Below are positions 6,247-13,731 of a DNA stretch of 24,448 nt, piece by piece (position 1 is the first letter of the stretch; each line of letters opens with the position of its first letter). The stretch comes from a bacterium (GTDB lineage: Bacteria; Patescibacteriota; Minisyncoccia; Minisyncoccales; RBG-13-42-11). The notes beneath the pieces were generated by a model that had not been told where the DNA came from, ran no database searches, and worked only from the letters and a program-made list of their open reading frames with translations. The stretch is from contig JAUSLA010000057.1 of the NCBI GenBank assembly GCA_030646565.1, positions 1 to 24,448 of the forward strand, given 5' to 3'. The position numbers were made by a program, and so were the translations under genes.

Positions 6247-6444
6247 TTAGAGCCTTGATTGAAGTTCTCTACAAAGAGCTGGGATAAGGCGGTCTTCGAG
6301 GTCGCTTAGGCGATACTCCAACCTGTCTCGCCTTCCTTCAGAAACGCTAGGCCCCTTCAACCGCGTTCGAATCGCGCTTTTTTCCTCGCAGTAATTCGAC
6401 CATCGGGTCGCTAACGGATCCGCATGATCGCTAGCTATATCCAT
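6247..6444 (-). CDS. Small charged helical protein, unknown function
   Basis: 65 aa starting at ATG 6444, preceded by a strong SD (GGAGGT, 8 nt spacing). A TTG two codons upstream is too close to that SD to be the start. The protein is rich in Arg, Glu, Asp and Leu, and SEGRRDRLEYRLSDLEDRLIPALCRELQSRL looks like one amphipathic, possibly coiled-coil helix. There are two cysteines and no signal or membrane segment. GC content is higher than in neighbouring housekeeping genes. It has its own strong terminator (6120-6182) and probably a promoter at 6739-6766, with repeat elements inserted in between. It resembles the cassettes at 1-146 and 485-796 in expression signals. No family is recognised; the real product is inferred mainly from SD, composition and terminator. 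Confidence 0.62.
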   Translation of the reverse strand: MDIASDHADPLATRWSNYCEEKSAIRTRLKGPSVSEGRRDRLEYRLSDLEDRLIPALCRELQSRL

Positions 6445-6479
6445 CCGCAATCACCTCCCTTCCTTAAAAGTTCTTCAAC

Positions 6480-6591
6480 TACTCGAGCCGCAGCGAAGAG
6501 TGAAGATGAACGAAAGTTCATCGACTCGTCCCGCACCCGAGCGAAAGCGAAGGGTAAAGAAGAACGAAAGTTCTTCGTAAAGCGGGACTCG
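6480..6591. repeat. Palindromic repeat block upstream of the 65-aa gene
   Basis: Contains GATGAACGAAAGTTCATC, ACCCGAGCGAAAGCGAAGGGT and GAAGAACGAAAGTTCTTC, plus GTCCCGC/GCGGGAC. Same family and near-mirror arrangement as the block at 5820-5969. Confidence 0.85.
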
Positions 6592-6622
6592 ATAAAAAAA
6601 ACTGGCTTTTCTTTGGCCAGGT
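6592..6622 (-). terminator. Possible terminator or attenuator in the leader of the 65-aa gene
   Basis: On the minus strand CTGGC and GCCAG pair around a 9-nt loop and are followed at once by eight T (6594-6601). The stem is short (5 bp). With the promoter at 6739-6766 it would define a transcript of about 140 nt ending before the repeat block. Confidence 0.4.
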
Positions 6623-6655
6623 TTGTTGCTTTTTTATTTTTATTTTTCTTTAGCT

Positions 6656-6718
6656 CTAAACCCAACCTATCGCCTTTTTAAGACGATTAACAAAATGCTA
6701 ATAAGGTTGGTTGGATTT
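6656..6718 (-). ncRNA. Candidate structured leader or small RNA
   Basis: Downstream of the 6739-6766 promoter on the minus strand, CCAACCTTAT pairs with ATAGGTTGG, enclosing ATCGTCTT-AAA-AAGGCGAT. A U-tract hairpin follows at 6592-6622. Promoter, nested hairpins and terminator-like hairpin suggest a small RNA or an attenuated leader. No known RNA family is recognised. Confidence 0.3.
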
Positions 6719-6738
6719 ATCTGCCTCATGTTTTATCT

Positions 6739-6766
6739 ACTTTAGCAAACCCAATAATCTTGTCAA
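6739..6766 (-). promoter_or_regulatory. Probable promoter of the 65-aa gene or leader RNA
   Basis: On the minus strand TTGACA (6761-6766) and TAAAGT (6739-6744) are separated by 16 nt. The -35 is consensus; the -10 matches 4/6. It is the only good promoter seen between the SD of the 65-aa gene and the divergent glycosyltransferase gene. Confidence 0.5.
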
Positions 6767-6771
6767 TAACC

Positions 6772-6842
6772 AAGTTCCGCGAAGCGGAACGCAGGTGAAG
6801 ATGAGGACGCAGTTTCTCTTTAATACGCTCGGGTGCGGGACG
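6772..6842. repeat. Palindromic repeat block upstream of the first glycosyltransferase
   Basis: GTTCCGCGAAGCGGAAC hairpin, then GATGAGGACGCAGTTTCTC (imperfect arms) and GCTCGGGTGCGGGAC. Same element family. Nothing else is seen in 6843-6902 except a possible -10 (TATACT, 6854-6859) without a clear -35. Confidence 0.75.
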
Positions 6843-6902
6843 AAGTTTTGGTATATACTTTCCGCAGCTTTCTTTTTAATTTATTTTTGTTAAAATAATG
6901 TA

Positions 6903-8501
6903 ATGGATGGATTAATCCAAAAAAATAAAATTTTAATTATTTTTCTTTTTATTCTGTTTTTAGCTTCTTTTTTCAGATTGTGGCAGTTAGATTTAACTCC
7001 GCCCGGACTTTATCCAGACATAGCAATAAATGGAAATGATGCCTTGAAAAGTTTGGAAACCGGCAACTTTAAAGTTTTTTATTCTGACAATAATGGCCGT
7101 GAAGGCCTTTTTATGTGGTTAATAGCCATTTCTTTTTCTATTTTCGGAATCAGCATTTGGTCGATAAAAATCGTCGCCGCCGTAATTGGAATTCTAACAG
7201 TTCTTGGTTTATATTTATTGACTAAAGAATTATTTAACAATCAAAAGTCAATGGTCAGCGCTCAATTCATTGCCCTTCTTTCCAGTTTTTTCTTAGCTGT
7301 CTCTTTTTGGCATGTAAATTTCTCTCGTATGGGTTTCAGGGCAATCTTGCTTCCTTTCATTCTGGTTTTCAGTTTTTATTTTCTATTTAAAGGATTCAGA
7401 TTAAAACAATTTCGTAATTTTATAATCGCCGGCGCTTTCTTTGGTTTGGGATTTTACACTTACACTTCTTTCCGGCTGGCTGTAATGATTTTACCGGTAG
7501 TTTTAATCATCTGGTGGCTGATATACAAAAAAGAAAATTTCCAAAAGAAATATTTTTTCTTTGCTGCTTGTTTTTTATTTTCAATATTTATAATAGGCCT
7601 GCCCCTTGGCATCTACTTCCTTCAAACCCCCCAGGATTTTATCAGTCGGGCAACCCCAATTTCAATTTTCAGCCAAGCAAATCCGGCCAAAGCCTTTGTT
7701 GTGAGCTTAATTCAACATTTAGGAATGTTTAATTTTTACGGCGACCCTAATTGGCGGCACAACTTTGCGGGTTCCCCTATGTTATTCTGGCCCGTAGGAA
7801 TTTTGCTCTTTTGCGGTATCATTTTTTCAATAAAAGAACTTATCTTTTCAGTCAAGAATAAGAACTATTCTCCGCTGTTTATTCACGGTTTTTTATTAAG
7901 CTGGTTTTTTGCTATGCTGCTGCCCGGCATCTTGACTTATGAAGGAATTCCTCACAGCTTGCGGGTTATCGGCGTAATTCCGGTTGTCTATATTTTTTCC
8001 GGACTGGGCGGCCTAAAGGTTTATCAATTGTTCAAAGAAAATATAAAAAATAAAAATCTGTTCCTTGTCGCTTGTTTGTTTTTCCTTTTGATGATAATAG
8101 CCGCTGAATTTGATAAATATTTTGTGAAGTGGGGAAAAAATCCGGCAGTAAAAAAAGCTTTTGCGATAGAATACGCAGAGATGGGAAACTATCTAAATTC
8201 TTTGCCGCCTGAAATCGAAAAATATGTGATAGTAAATGAATTGGGCTTTCCCCTGTATGGAATTTCAATTCCGGCTCAAACGCCAATGTTTATCGAGGCA
8301 ACTAAATTCGGCAAGCCTAATTCGATTTATATTAAAGCTGAAGAATTGGACAAAATTAAATTAATTAAAGGAAAAACGGTTATCATTTCCCTTTATGACG
8401 GAAAAATATTTAACCAGCTCCAAGAAAAATTTCCAGCAGGCATAATAAAAACAGCTAATGGTTTTTTGGTTTTCGAAATTAATCAAAATAATGATAAATA
8501 A
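6903..8501 (+). CDS. Membrane glycosyltransferase, GT39/PMT-like
   Basis: 532-aa polytopic membrane protein, probably a C-type glycosyltransferase (ArnT/PMT/GT39 superfamily) that takes a sugar from a polyprenyl-phosphate donor on the outer face of the membrane. The first hydrophobic segment (about 10-27) is followed by a loop starting LTPPGLYPDIAINGNDA, where the acidic catalytic residue would lie (D21-type position in related families; inference). At least nine further hydrophobic segments follow. The C-terminal ~130 residues (after KYFVKWGKNPAVKKAF) are soluble. The acceptor is unknown: lipid, cell-wall polymer or protein. The start at ATG 6903 has no SD. The 3' end overlaps the next gene, which encodes a related enzyme; the pair is likely one operon. 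Confidence 0.75.
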   Translation: MDGLIQKNKILIIFLFILFLASFFRLWQLDLTPPGLYPDIAINGNDALKSLETGNFKVFYSDNNGREGLFMWLIAISFSIFGISIWSIKIVAAVIGILTVLGLYLLTKELFNNQKSMVSAQFIALLSSFFLAVSFWHVNFSRMGFRAILLPFILVFSFYFLFKGFRLKQFRNFIIAGAFFGLGFYTYTSFRLAVMILPVVLIIWWLIYKKENFQKKYFFFAACFLFSIFIIGLPLGIYFLQTPQDFISRATPISIFSQANPAKAFVVSLIQHLGMFNFYGDPNWRHNFAGSPMLFWPVGILLFCGIIFSIKELIFSVKNKNYSPLFIHGFLLSWFFAMLLPGILTYEGIPHSLRVIGVIPVVYIFSGLGGLKVYQLFKENIKNKNLFLVACLFFLLMIIAAEFDKYFVKWGKNPAVKKAFAIEYAEMGNYLNSLPPEIEKYVIVNELGFPLYGISIPAQTPMFIEATKFGKPNSIYIKAEELDKIKLIKGKTVIISLYDGKIFNQLQEKFPAGIIKTANGFLVFEINQNNDK

Positions 8502-10371
8502 AATTATGCCTAGTCGTTTATTGAATATTATTGCCGGCTTTTTACTCGCAATAATGTTTTTCACCGCTCTTTCCACTATTCCCAAAGAATCATTTACTTT
8601 TGACGAGACCGCTCACGTTGCCGCCGGCTATTCTTATCTGACCCAAAGGGATTACCGCTTAAATCCGGAACACCCTCCTTTGGTGAAAGACCTTGCTGCC
8701 CTGCCTCTTTTATTCCAGAACTTAAATTTCCCGAAGCAGGATCCCTCATGGGTTCAAAAAGAACCTATTCGCTGGTGGTTTCAGTTTGATTTTGCCAATA
8801 AATTTTTGTATCACTCGGGCAACAACCCCGATAAAATTCTCTTTTTTGCAAAATTGCCTATGCTGTTTATACTGATTTTCCTCGGATGGTTTTTATTCTG
8901 GTGGACAAAAAAAGAATTCGGCCCAAAGACCGCAATTTTTTCCCTACTGCTCTTTACTTTCTCTCCGGAATTTATAGCCCACGGCAAACTAATCACTACA
9001 GATGTTGCAGCTTCTCTTGGCGTGGTTCTCACAACCTATTTTTGGTTGAAATTTCTGCGAAAACCTAACGCAAAAAGTATAATTTCTGCCGGACTGATTT
9101 TCGGCCTGGCAATGCTTTTAAAATTTTCTTTGGTCCTTCTTGTGCCATTCCTCGGAATAATCACCATTATTTACGCCTTACTTAAAAAAGAAAATGTCTT
9201 CAAATACGCGGGATTTGCCATTTTAGCGGGATTGATAGGCTTTATATTTATCGTTTATCCGGTTTATCAATTTCATATTTCAAATTATCCGATTGAAAAA
9301 CAAATTTCCGACACTGTCGCTACTTTAGAAAATTCTCCAATGGGTCCGTTAAAAGAATTGGATATTTTTATGGCCAAAACCCCAATTCTTAGGCCTTTTG
9401 GCCAATATCTTTTAGGGCTTTTAATGGCTACTCAAAGAACCGCTTCCGGCAATACCGTTTATTTTTTGGGGATGATAAAAGCCGGCGGCTGGTGGTATTA
9501 TTTCCCGGTACTCTATCTTCTAAAAGTTCCGCTTGCTTTCCATATTCTTACTCTAATTTCTTTAATCCTTACGTTATCTTTTAGTCGAAGAGATAAATCT
9601 CTTCTTCACCCACCGAGCTTTCGCCAACAGAAAGCGAAGGTGGAAAAGAGAGCGAAGTTCTCTTTGACTTCGCTACACTCGGGTATCCGAAAACCATTTT
9701 GGGTTAACTTTGACACTTTAGCAAAAAGGGCCAAAGAATGGATTACCAACCAATTCACAGTCTTTGCAATGATGGTTTTTCTTTTGATTTACTGGATAAC
9801 GTCAATCTCTGGCAATCTTAATATAGGCATAAGGCATATACTCCCGACGTTTCCCTTTACATATATTTTAGTAAGCTTGGGAATAGTTTATAGCTTTGAA
9901 CAAATTAAAAAACCCGCTTTGAAAAAAGCAGGGGCTCTCTTTATTGGTTTTTTAATGGCTTTTTATGTTGCAAGCTCTATTAAAGCTTATCCTTTTTATC
10001 TTTCTTATTTCAACGAATTGGCCGGCGGAGAGGAAAACGGCTACAAAGTAGCGGTTGATTCAAATTATGATTGGGGCCAAGATCTGAAAAGATTGGCAAA
10101 ATGGATCAAAGAAAATAATATTGAGAAAATAAAAATTGATTATTTTGGCGGTGGAGATTTGCCCTATTATTTAGGAGAAAAAGCTGAAAATTTTGATCGT
10201 TTTTCCGGCCCCCAAAAGGGCTGGCTGGCTATTTCTATTACTCAGCTCCAAGGCGGAAAAGCTAAGCCAGTTGAGGGTTTTGACGGCCCTGCGGGATATT
10301 ACAGCTGGCTAGATAAATATACTCCTGTCGCAAAAATCGGATATTCAATATTCATATATTATATAAAATAA
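8491..10371 (+). CDS. Membrane glycosyltransferase, GT39/ArnT-like, with repeat insertion
   Basis: About 626 aa from ATG 8491, overlapping the previous gene by 11 nt. A frame extension to 8458 and an internal ATG at 8506 are alternatives; none has an SD. After the first membrane segment comes TFDETAHVAAGYSY, the Asp-Glu motif usual for GT39/PMT-type enzymes that use polyprenyl-phosphate sugars, then DYRLNPEHPPLVKDLAALPL, also typical. About ten membrane segments follow, and the C-terminal domain has VDSNYDWGQDLKRLAKWI, common in bacterial members. Between two membrane segments the stretch SRRDKSLLHPPSFRQQKA...HSGIRKP is encoded by a 100-bp palindromic repeat (9585-9684) that keeps the frame. 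Substrate unknown; envelope glycosylation is the likely role. The gene ends 46 nt before a perfect palindromic terminator. Confidence 0.8.
   Translation: MINKIMPSRLLNIIAGFLLAIMFFTALSTIPKESFTFDETAHVAAGYSYLTQRDYRLNPEHPPLVKDLAALPLLFQNLNFPKQDPSWVQKEPIRWWFQFDFANKFLYHSGNNPDKILFFAKLPMLFILIFLGWFLFWWTKKEFGPKTAIFSLLLFTFSPEFIAHGKLITTDVAASLGVVLTTYFWLKFLRKPNAKSIISAGLIFGLAMLLKFSLVLLVPFLGIITIIYALLKKENVFKYAGFAILAGLIGFIFIVYPVYQFHISNYPIEKQISDTVATLENSPMGPLKELDIFMAKTPILRPFGQYLLGLLMATQRTASGNTVYFLGMIKAGGWWYYFPVLYLLKVPLAFHILTLISLILTLSFSRRDKSLLHPPSFRQQKAKVEKRAKFSLTSLHSGIRKPFWVNFDTLAKRAKEWITNQFTVFAMMVFLLIYWITSISGNLNIGIRHILPTFPFTYILVSLGIVYSFEQIKKPALKKAGALFIGFLMAFYVASSIKAYPFYLSYFNELAGGEENGYKVAVDSNYDWGQDLKRLAKWIKENNIEKIKIDYFGGGDLPYYLGEKAENFDRFSGPQKGWLAISITQLQGGKAKPVEGFDGPAGYYSWLDKYTPVAKIGYSIFIYYIK
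9585..9684. repeat. Palindromic element inside the second glycosyltransferase gene
   Basis: Contains GAAGAGATAAATCTCTTC, the pair CTTTCGCC...GCGAAGG with GAAAG, GAGAGCGAAGTTCTC and CTACACTCGGGT. It is translated in frame into a Lys/Arg/Ser-rich loop between hydrophobic segments, unlike the flanking protein. Confidence 0.85.
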
Positions 10372-10416
10372 TTTTATATAATATAATTAATAAACCATCA
10401 AAAAAGTTTAAACCCT

Positions 10417-10456
10417 CTAATCCCAGAAATGCTCGATCGAGCATTTCTGGGATTAG
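10417..10456. terminator. Perfect 40-bp palindrome, bidirectional terminator between convergent genes
   Basis: CTAATCCCAGAAATGCTCGA is followed directly by its exact reverse complement. T-rich DNA follows on the plus strand (TTAATTTTGTTTTATT), and CTTTTTTG lies 10 nt past it on the minus strand. It sits exactly between the convergent glycosyltransferase and ftsQ operons. The core is shared with 6062-6094. Confidence 0.8.
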
Positions 10457-10467
10457 TTAATTTTGTT

Positions 10468-11319
10468 TTATTGTAAATTATTCCTATATTTAAAAGGGGC
10501 TAAATTGCCAAACCTTAATTCAATATATTCCAAATCCTTCCTTTTTTCGAAAGGGATTTTTTCTTCCAAAACAGCGCCGAGCTTTGTCAGTTGCCAGTCA
10601 ATATCTCCGGATAGATTAAAATATATTTCCCATCCCTCCGCGGTTTTTACCGTTAAACGATCGCTGAGAAGAGTAAAATTGTTGGCCTCTATTTTCTGGT
10701 TTTTTAAGTTTGTTTGAATCTTAAAAATATTGTCTAATTCGTTCTTTTCAATCACTTTTTCGCCGAGAGAAAAAGTTTTTGTGTTTTTTTCGTCATTTAT
10801 ACTAAATCGAAGAGCTTCACTCTTCTCCACCCTTCGTTGAGACTCGGGTATAATATTTTCAGCCTGTTGGTTTTCTTTAAAGATTATCCCCTCCTTATCC
10901 AAAGAATAACATTTTTCCTGCTGACACCATAAAGCCCCTTCCTTCCTTTCTTTTGCAAAAATGTTTACGGTTTCAGGAAACTGCCTGTTTACTTTGAGTT
11001 CGGCTATTTGAGGGAAATTATAAAATAGCTGTTTTTGTATTGCGGCTGGATTTACCAGAAAAATGCTTTTTGTCCTAAAAAATAATAAACCATTCTCAAG
11101 TCTTTGCTCAACCATTGGCTGAATGGATTCTTTTTGAATTTTTTCCAAACCGGAAATATTTATCTTTTTTACCTGAAAAAATTCTGAAAAAAATAGAAGA
11201 TAGAAAATTGCTCCGACAATTGCTGCAGTTAAAATTCCCAACCAAAAAAAACGATTGCGAAATATCGGTTTTTTTCTTTTAAACCTGTGCGGTTTTCTGT
11301 AAATTTGACTTCTCCTCAT
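10468..11319 (-). CDS. ftsQ: Cell division protein FtsQ/DivIB-like
   Basis: 283 aa: a basic cytoplasmic tail (MRRSQIYRKPHRFKRKK), one transmembrane segment (about 24-44), then a POTRA-like domain beginning FFQVKKINISGLEKIQ and the FtsQ-type beta domain (FPQIAELKVNRQFPETVNIFAKER). FtsQ is a bitopic divisome protein linking early and late division proteins. The segment IPESQRRVEKSEALRF (about residues 157-172) is encoded by a palindromic repeat (10807-10849) and is probably a loop insertion. It is the last gene of the operon with FemAB, aminotransferase, Mur ligase and hydrolase; its ATG overlaps the femAB stop in ATGA. AGAGAGG is a possible SD. Assignment rests on topology and POTRA features; sequence identity in this family is low. 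Confidence 0.82.
   Translation of the reverse strand: MRRSQIYRKPHRFKRKKPIFRNRFFWLGILTAAIVGAIFYLLFFSEFFQVKKINISGLEKIQKESIQPMVEQRLENGLLFFRTKSIFLVNPAAIQKQLFYNFPQIAELKVNRQFPETVNIFAKERKEGALWCQQEKCYSLDKEGIIFKENQQAENIIPESQRRVEKSEALRFSINDEKNTKTFSLGEKVIEKNELDNIFKIQTNLKNQKIEANNFTLLSDRLTVKTAEGWEIYFNLSGDIDWQLTKLGAVLEEKIPFEKRKDLEYIELRFGNLAPFKYRNNLQ
10807..10849. repeat. Palindromic element inside ftsQ
   Basis: TCGAAGAG-CTTCA-CTCTTCT, then CCACCCTTCG-TTGAGA-CTCGGGT. Same 42-44 bp type as 5053-5096 and 22995-23036, but read from the opposite strand relative to its gene, giving a different peptide without a stop. Confidence 0.85.
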
Positions 11320-12374
11320 AAGCCTCTCTTTATTTTTCTAATTTTTTCAATAATGTAAGTTAGCCAGTATTTTTTAGAAAGAAGAAAGTCCCGCGTCTTC
11401 ACGTACTCATAAGTCTTGCCGCCAAAACCCATTTTAAATAAAGTTGGCCCTGCCCAAGGATGATTTGGCTCTTTTTTTGGGTCTACAAACCCCCAGAAAT
11501 CATACAACCTGCATCCTCGCTTTTTAGCTTCTTTTATGGCTTCCCATTGCAATAAATACGGTATGGAAAATTTCGCGTATTTCGGAAAAGAAGCTGCGTG
11601 ATGATAAAATCCTATGCCCGACCAAAAAACCACAAAAGAAGCAGCGGCCAATTCTCCCTTATGTTTTCCGAAAAATAAAATAATTTGATCGTCTTGCTTG
11701 AACGTTAAAAACTCTGCTGTTAAATAATTTAAAGAAAAAGGCACAAACTTTTGCCGATTTGAAACTTTTTCGTGCATTTTGCTAAAAAGTTCCACATCTT
11801 TTATATCAACACTTTTTTCTATTTGGATATCCGGATTTTTCAGCGCCTGCCTTATCAGATAACGGGTGGTTTTTCTCATATTTATCAGCAATTCATCTTC
11901 TTGCAAATCAATTTTAAGCTTCCAGCTGGCTTCGGGATGCATTTGAATTGGGGCGGTTCTAAATCCTAATTGCCTAAAAATATCATTATTTTCTTCGCTT
12001 CTTTCCCAAATCGGATTGATTCGAACGAAATTCATTTCCTCTTCCTTTGCAATATCCATTAATTTTTTTAATAAAACGTTTAAAATTTCGGATTTTAGAT
12101 TTGTAATTTGTTTGAGATTTAAGGTTTGATAATTGAAATTTTTCATAATCGGGCCATGCGGCACTAATAAAAACTTGCCTCTTTTAGCGTTTACTTTAAC
12201 TGTTAGCGCAACAGCGAATAATTCTTTGTCCTCATACACTCCAAAACGCCAAATTTTTTCCCTCATTTTTTCTTGGAATTCTCCCCAATTCCAAGACTGC
12301 AGAAAAGTTTTATCTTCGCAATTTAGAGCAAAATCCTCCCAAATTTTTTTGTCCCTTATTTCTTCAATCTCCAT
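11316..12374 (-). CDS. FemAB/FemX-type aminoacyltransferase (lipid II interpeptide bridge)
   Basis: 352-aa member of the FemABX branch of the GNAT fold. These enzymes add an amino acid from aminoacyl-tRNA to the stem peptide of peptidoglycan precursors. Features seen: N-terminal FLQSWNWGEFQEK (about 24-36), KFLLVPHGPIMKN, MNFVRINPIWERSEEN, LRKTTRYLIRQA-like MRKTTRYLIRQALKN, and a second GNAT half with AAASFVVFWSGIGFYHHAAS and LLQWEAIKEAKKRGCRLYDFWG, all typical of the family. It overlaps the aminotransferase gene by 11 nt and ftsQ by 4 nt, so expression is coupled. The transferred amino acid cannot be told. No SD at ATG 12374. Confidence 0.87.
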   Translation of the reverse strand: MEIEEIRDKKIWEDFALNCEDKTFLQSWNWGEFQEKMREKIWRFGVYEDKELFAVALTVKVNAKRGKFLLVPHGPIMKNFNYQTLNLKQITNLKSEILNVLLKKLMDIAKEEEMNFVRINPIWERSEENNDIFRQLGFRTAPIQMHPEASWKLKIDLQEDELLINMRKTTRYLIRQALKNPDIQIEKSVDIKDVELFSKMHEKVSNRQKFVPFSLNYLTAEFLTFKQDDQIILFFGKHKGELAAASFVVFWSGIGFYHHAASFPKYAKFSIPYLLQWEAIKEAKKRGCRLYDFWGFVDPKKEPNHPWAGPTLFKMGFGGKTYEYVKTRDFLLSKKYWLTYIIEKIRKIKRGL

Positions 12375-13731
12375 TGTTCTTTAAAAACTCTGTGACTAAT
12401 TTGGCCTCTTTTTTTAAAATATTTATATGAGTTGGCAAATTCAGAGTTTCTTTTGATAGCTTTTCGGCTTTTGGACAGGAACCTAATTTATATTGTAATT
12501 TATCCAGCTGGGTGTCGTAAGGGGCAATGGGGGTTGTGTACCAGTCCCCTATTAAAAAATTTTGCTTCCACGCTTTTTTGATTATTTCGTGGGCTCTTGG
12601 ATGCTTTATGGCGAATCTAAGAAAAATATTTTTTCTGTCCTCTGGATTTAATGGTAGTCCTTCGATAAACTTAGGACACTTTTTTATTATCTCATCATAA
12701 TAAAAAAGCGCGATCTCTTTTCTGTGCCGATTAAATCTCTCTAATTTCTTAAATTGATTTAGGGCTAAAATCGCCAGGGCTTCCGGCATTCTTTTTGGGA
12801 AATAGCCCGGCTTTCCCCCCCTTTTTTCTTTCCAATGCACGGCTTTTGATAAAATGTGAAATTTTTGAAATAAAACCAATATGTATTTTCCTAAAATACT
12901 ATAAGTCGGCAAGATTAACCAATTCATCAAAACAGGATGAAGCAATTGCTGAAAAATCCAAAAGCAGGATGGGTAACCGATTTTTTCTTGGTACTCTTTT
13001 AATTTTCTAGCTAATTTATCTTCGTCAGTTACGGCCATTCCTCCGTAAACAGAAGAAATAATTTTGTCGCGAGAAAAACTGAAAAATGCCGCTTTTCCAA
13101 AAGTCCCCACCTTTTTATTTTTAGCTTGTGATGAGTTTATCGAACCATATTCAGCTCCCAGAGAATGAGCGCAGTCCTCAATTAGAATTAAACTATTTTC
13201 CTGACATATTTTCAGGATTTCGTCGATATCAGCCGGTAAGCCAAATGTATGCTGAACTATTACTGCTTTTGGTGCTTGCCCTGAGCCGAGGCGAAGGGTG
13301 ATCTTTCTTTTTAGATCCTCAATATCAATATTGAATGTCTTTTCATTACAATCAACATAAACCGGTTTAAATCCGCTCCATATAATTGGGTTTACCGCCG
13401 CATTGCAAGTAAACGCCTGTAATAAAATTTCACTCCCCTTATCGAAATTTAAAGAATCTAAAATTGCCATTAAAGCCGACCTGCCGCTATTAAAAGAAAC
13501 TGCATATTTCACTCCCAAATACTTTTCAAACTCTTCTTCTATTTCTACCCTGTGGATAACTGGACTACGAGGCCCGGCCTCGTAGCGATCGCTTCTCCAG
13601 CGCCAAGGCTGGAAAAGTAACTTAAAAGCCAGCCAGATGTCATCTTTTTCAGTATTGGGCGACAAAGATATTGAAATTGGTTTGAAAGACCAGTGCTGAA
13701 CCAGCCGAATTATTGATTTCAAAAAATTCAT
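12364..13731 (-). CDS. DegT/DnrJ/EryC1/StrS-family PLP aminotransferase
   Basis: 455-aa fold-type I aminotransferase of the family that usually aminates keto-sugars on nucleotide carriers. Seen: the start of the large domain VSFNSGRSALMAIL, LLQAFTCNAAVNPIIWSGFKPVYVD, the PLP-contact LILIEDCAHSLGAEY, and SFSRDKIISSVYGGMAV, in which the Lys after RD is the likely Schiff-base lysine. The N-terminal ~70 residues and the C-terminal part (HRKEIALFYYDEI...) complete the fold. The insertion LRLGSGQAP (13274-13300) is a repeat-encoded peptide. Neighbours are a Mur ligase (4-nt ATGA overlap) and a FemAB enzyme, so the product may be an amino-sugar or another amine used in the wall; this is inference. 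No SD. Confidence 0.87.
   Translation of the reverse strand: MNFLKSIIRLVQHWSFKPISISLSPNTEKDDIWLAFKLLFQPWRWRSDRYEAGPRSPVIHRVEIEEEFEKYLGVKYAVSFNSGRSALMAILDSLNFDKGSEILLQAFTCNAAVNPIIWSGFKPVYVDCNEKTFNIDIEDLKRKITLRLGSGQAPKAVIVQHTFGLPADIDEILKICQENSLILIEDCAHSLGAEYGSINSSQAKNKKVGTFGKAAFFSFSRDKIISSVYGGMAVTDEDKLARKLKEYQEKIGYPSCFWIFQQLLHPVLMNWLILPTYSILGKYILVLFQKFHILSKAVHWKEKRGGKPGYFPKRMPEALAILALNQFKKLERFNRHRKEIALFYYDEIIKKCPKFIEGLPLNPEDRKNIFLRFAIKHPRAHEIIKKAWKQNFLIGDWYTTPIAPYDTQLDKLQYKLGSCPKAEKLSKETLNLPTHINILKKEAKLVTEFLKNNGD
13274..13300. repeat. Short repeat inside the aminotransferase gene (encodes LRLGSGQA)
   Basis: On the minus strand ACCCTTCG-CCTCGG-CTCAGGGCAAGC, an imperfect palindrome (CCCTTCG/CTCAGGG type) translated as TLRLGSGQA in the middle of a conserved domain. 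It shares the ACCCTTCG module with the other elements. Confidence 0.7.

Noticed and set aside
6435..6665. 76-codon minus-strand frame upstream of the 65-aa gene
   Set aside because: TTG start without a good SD, mostly translated repeat and hairpin sequence, overlaps the SD of the real gene.
6843..6902. Promoter for the first glycosyltransferase (TATACT at 6854-6859)
   Set aside because: No -35 at a usable distance; recorded only as a possibility.
13728..13731. UGA read as glycine
   Set aside because: UGA clearly terminates several genes here (mreD, the Mur ligase, FemAB), so the code is standard.
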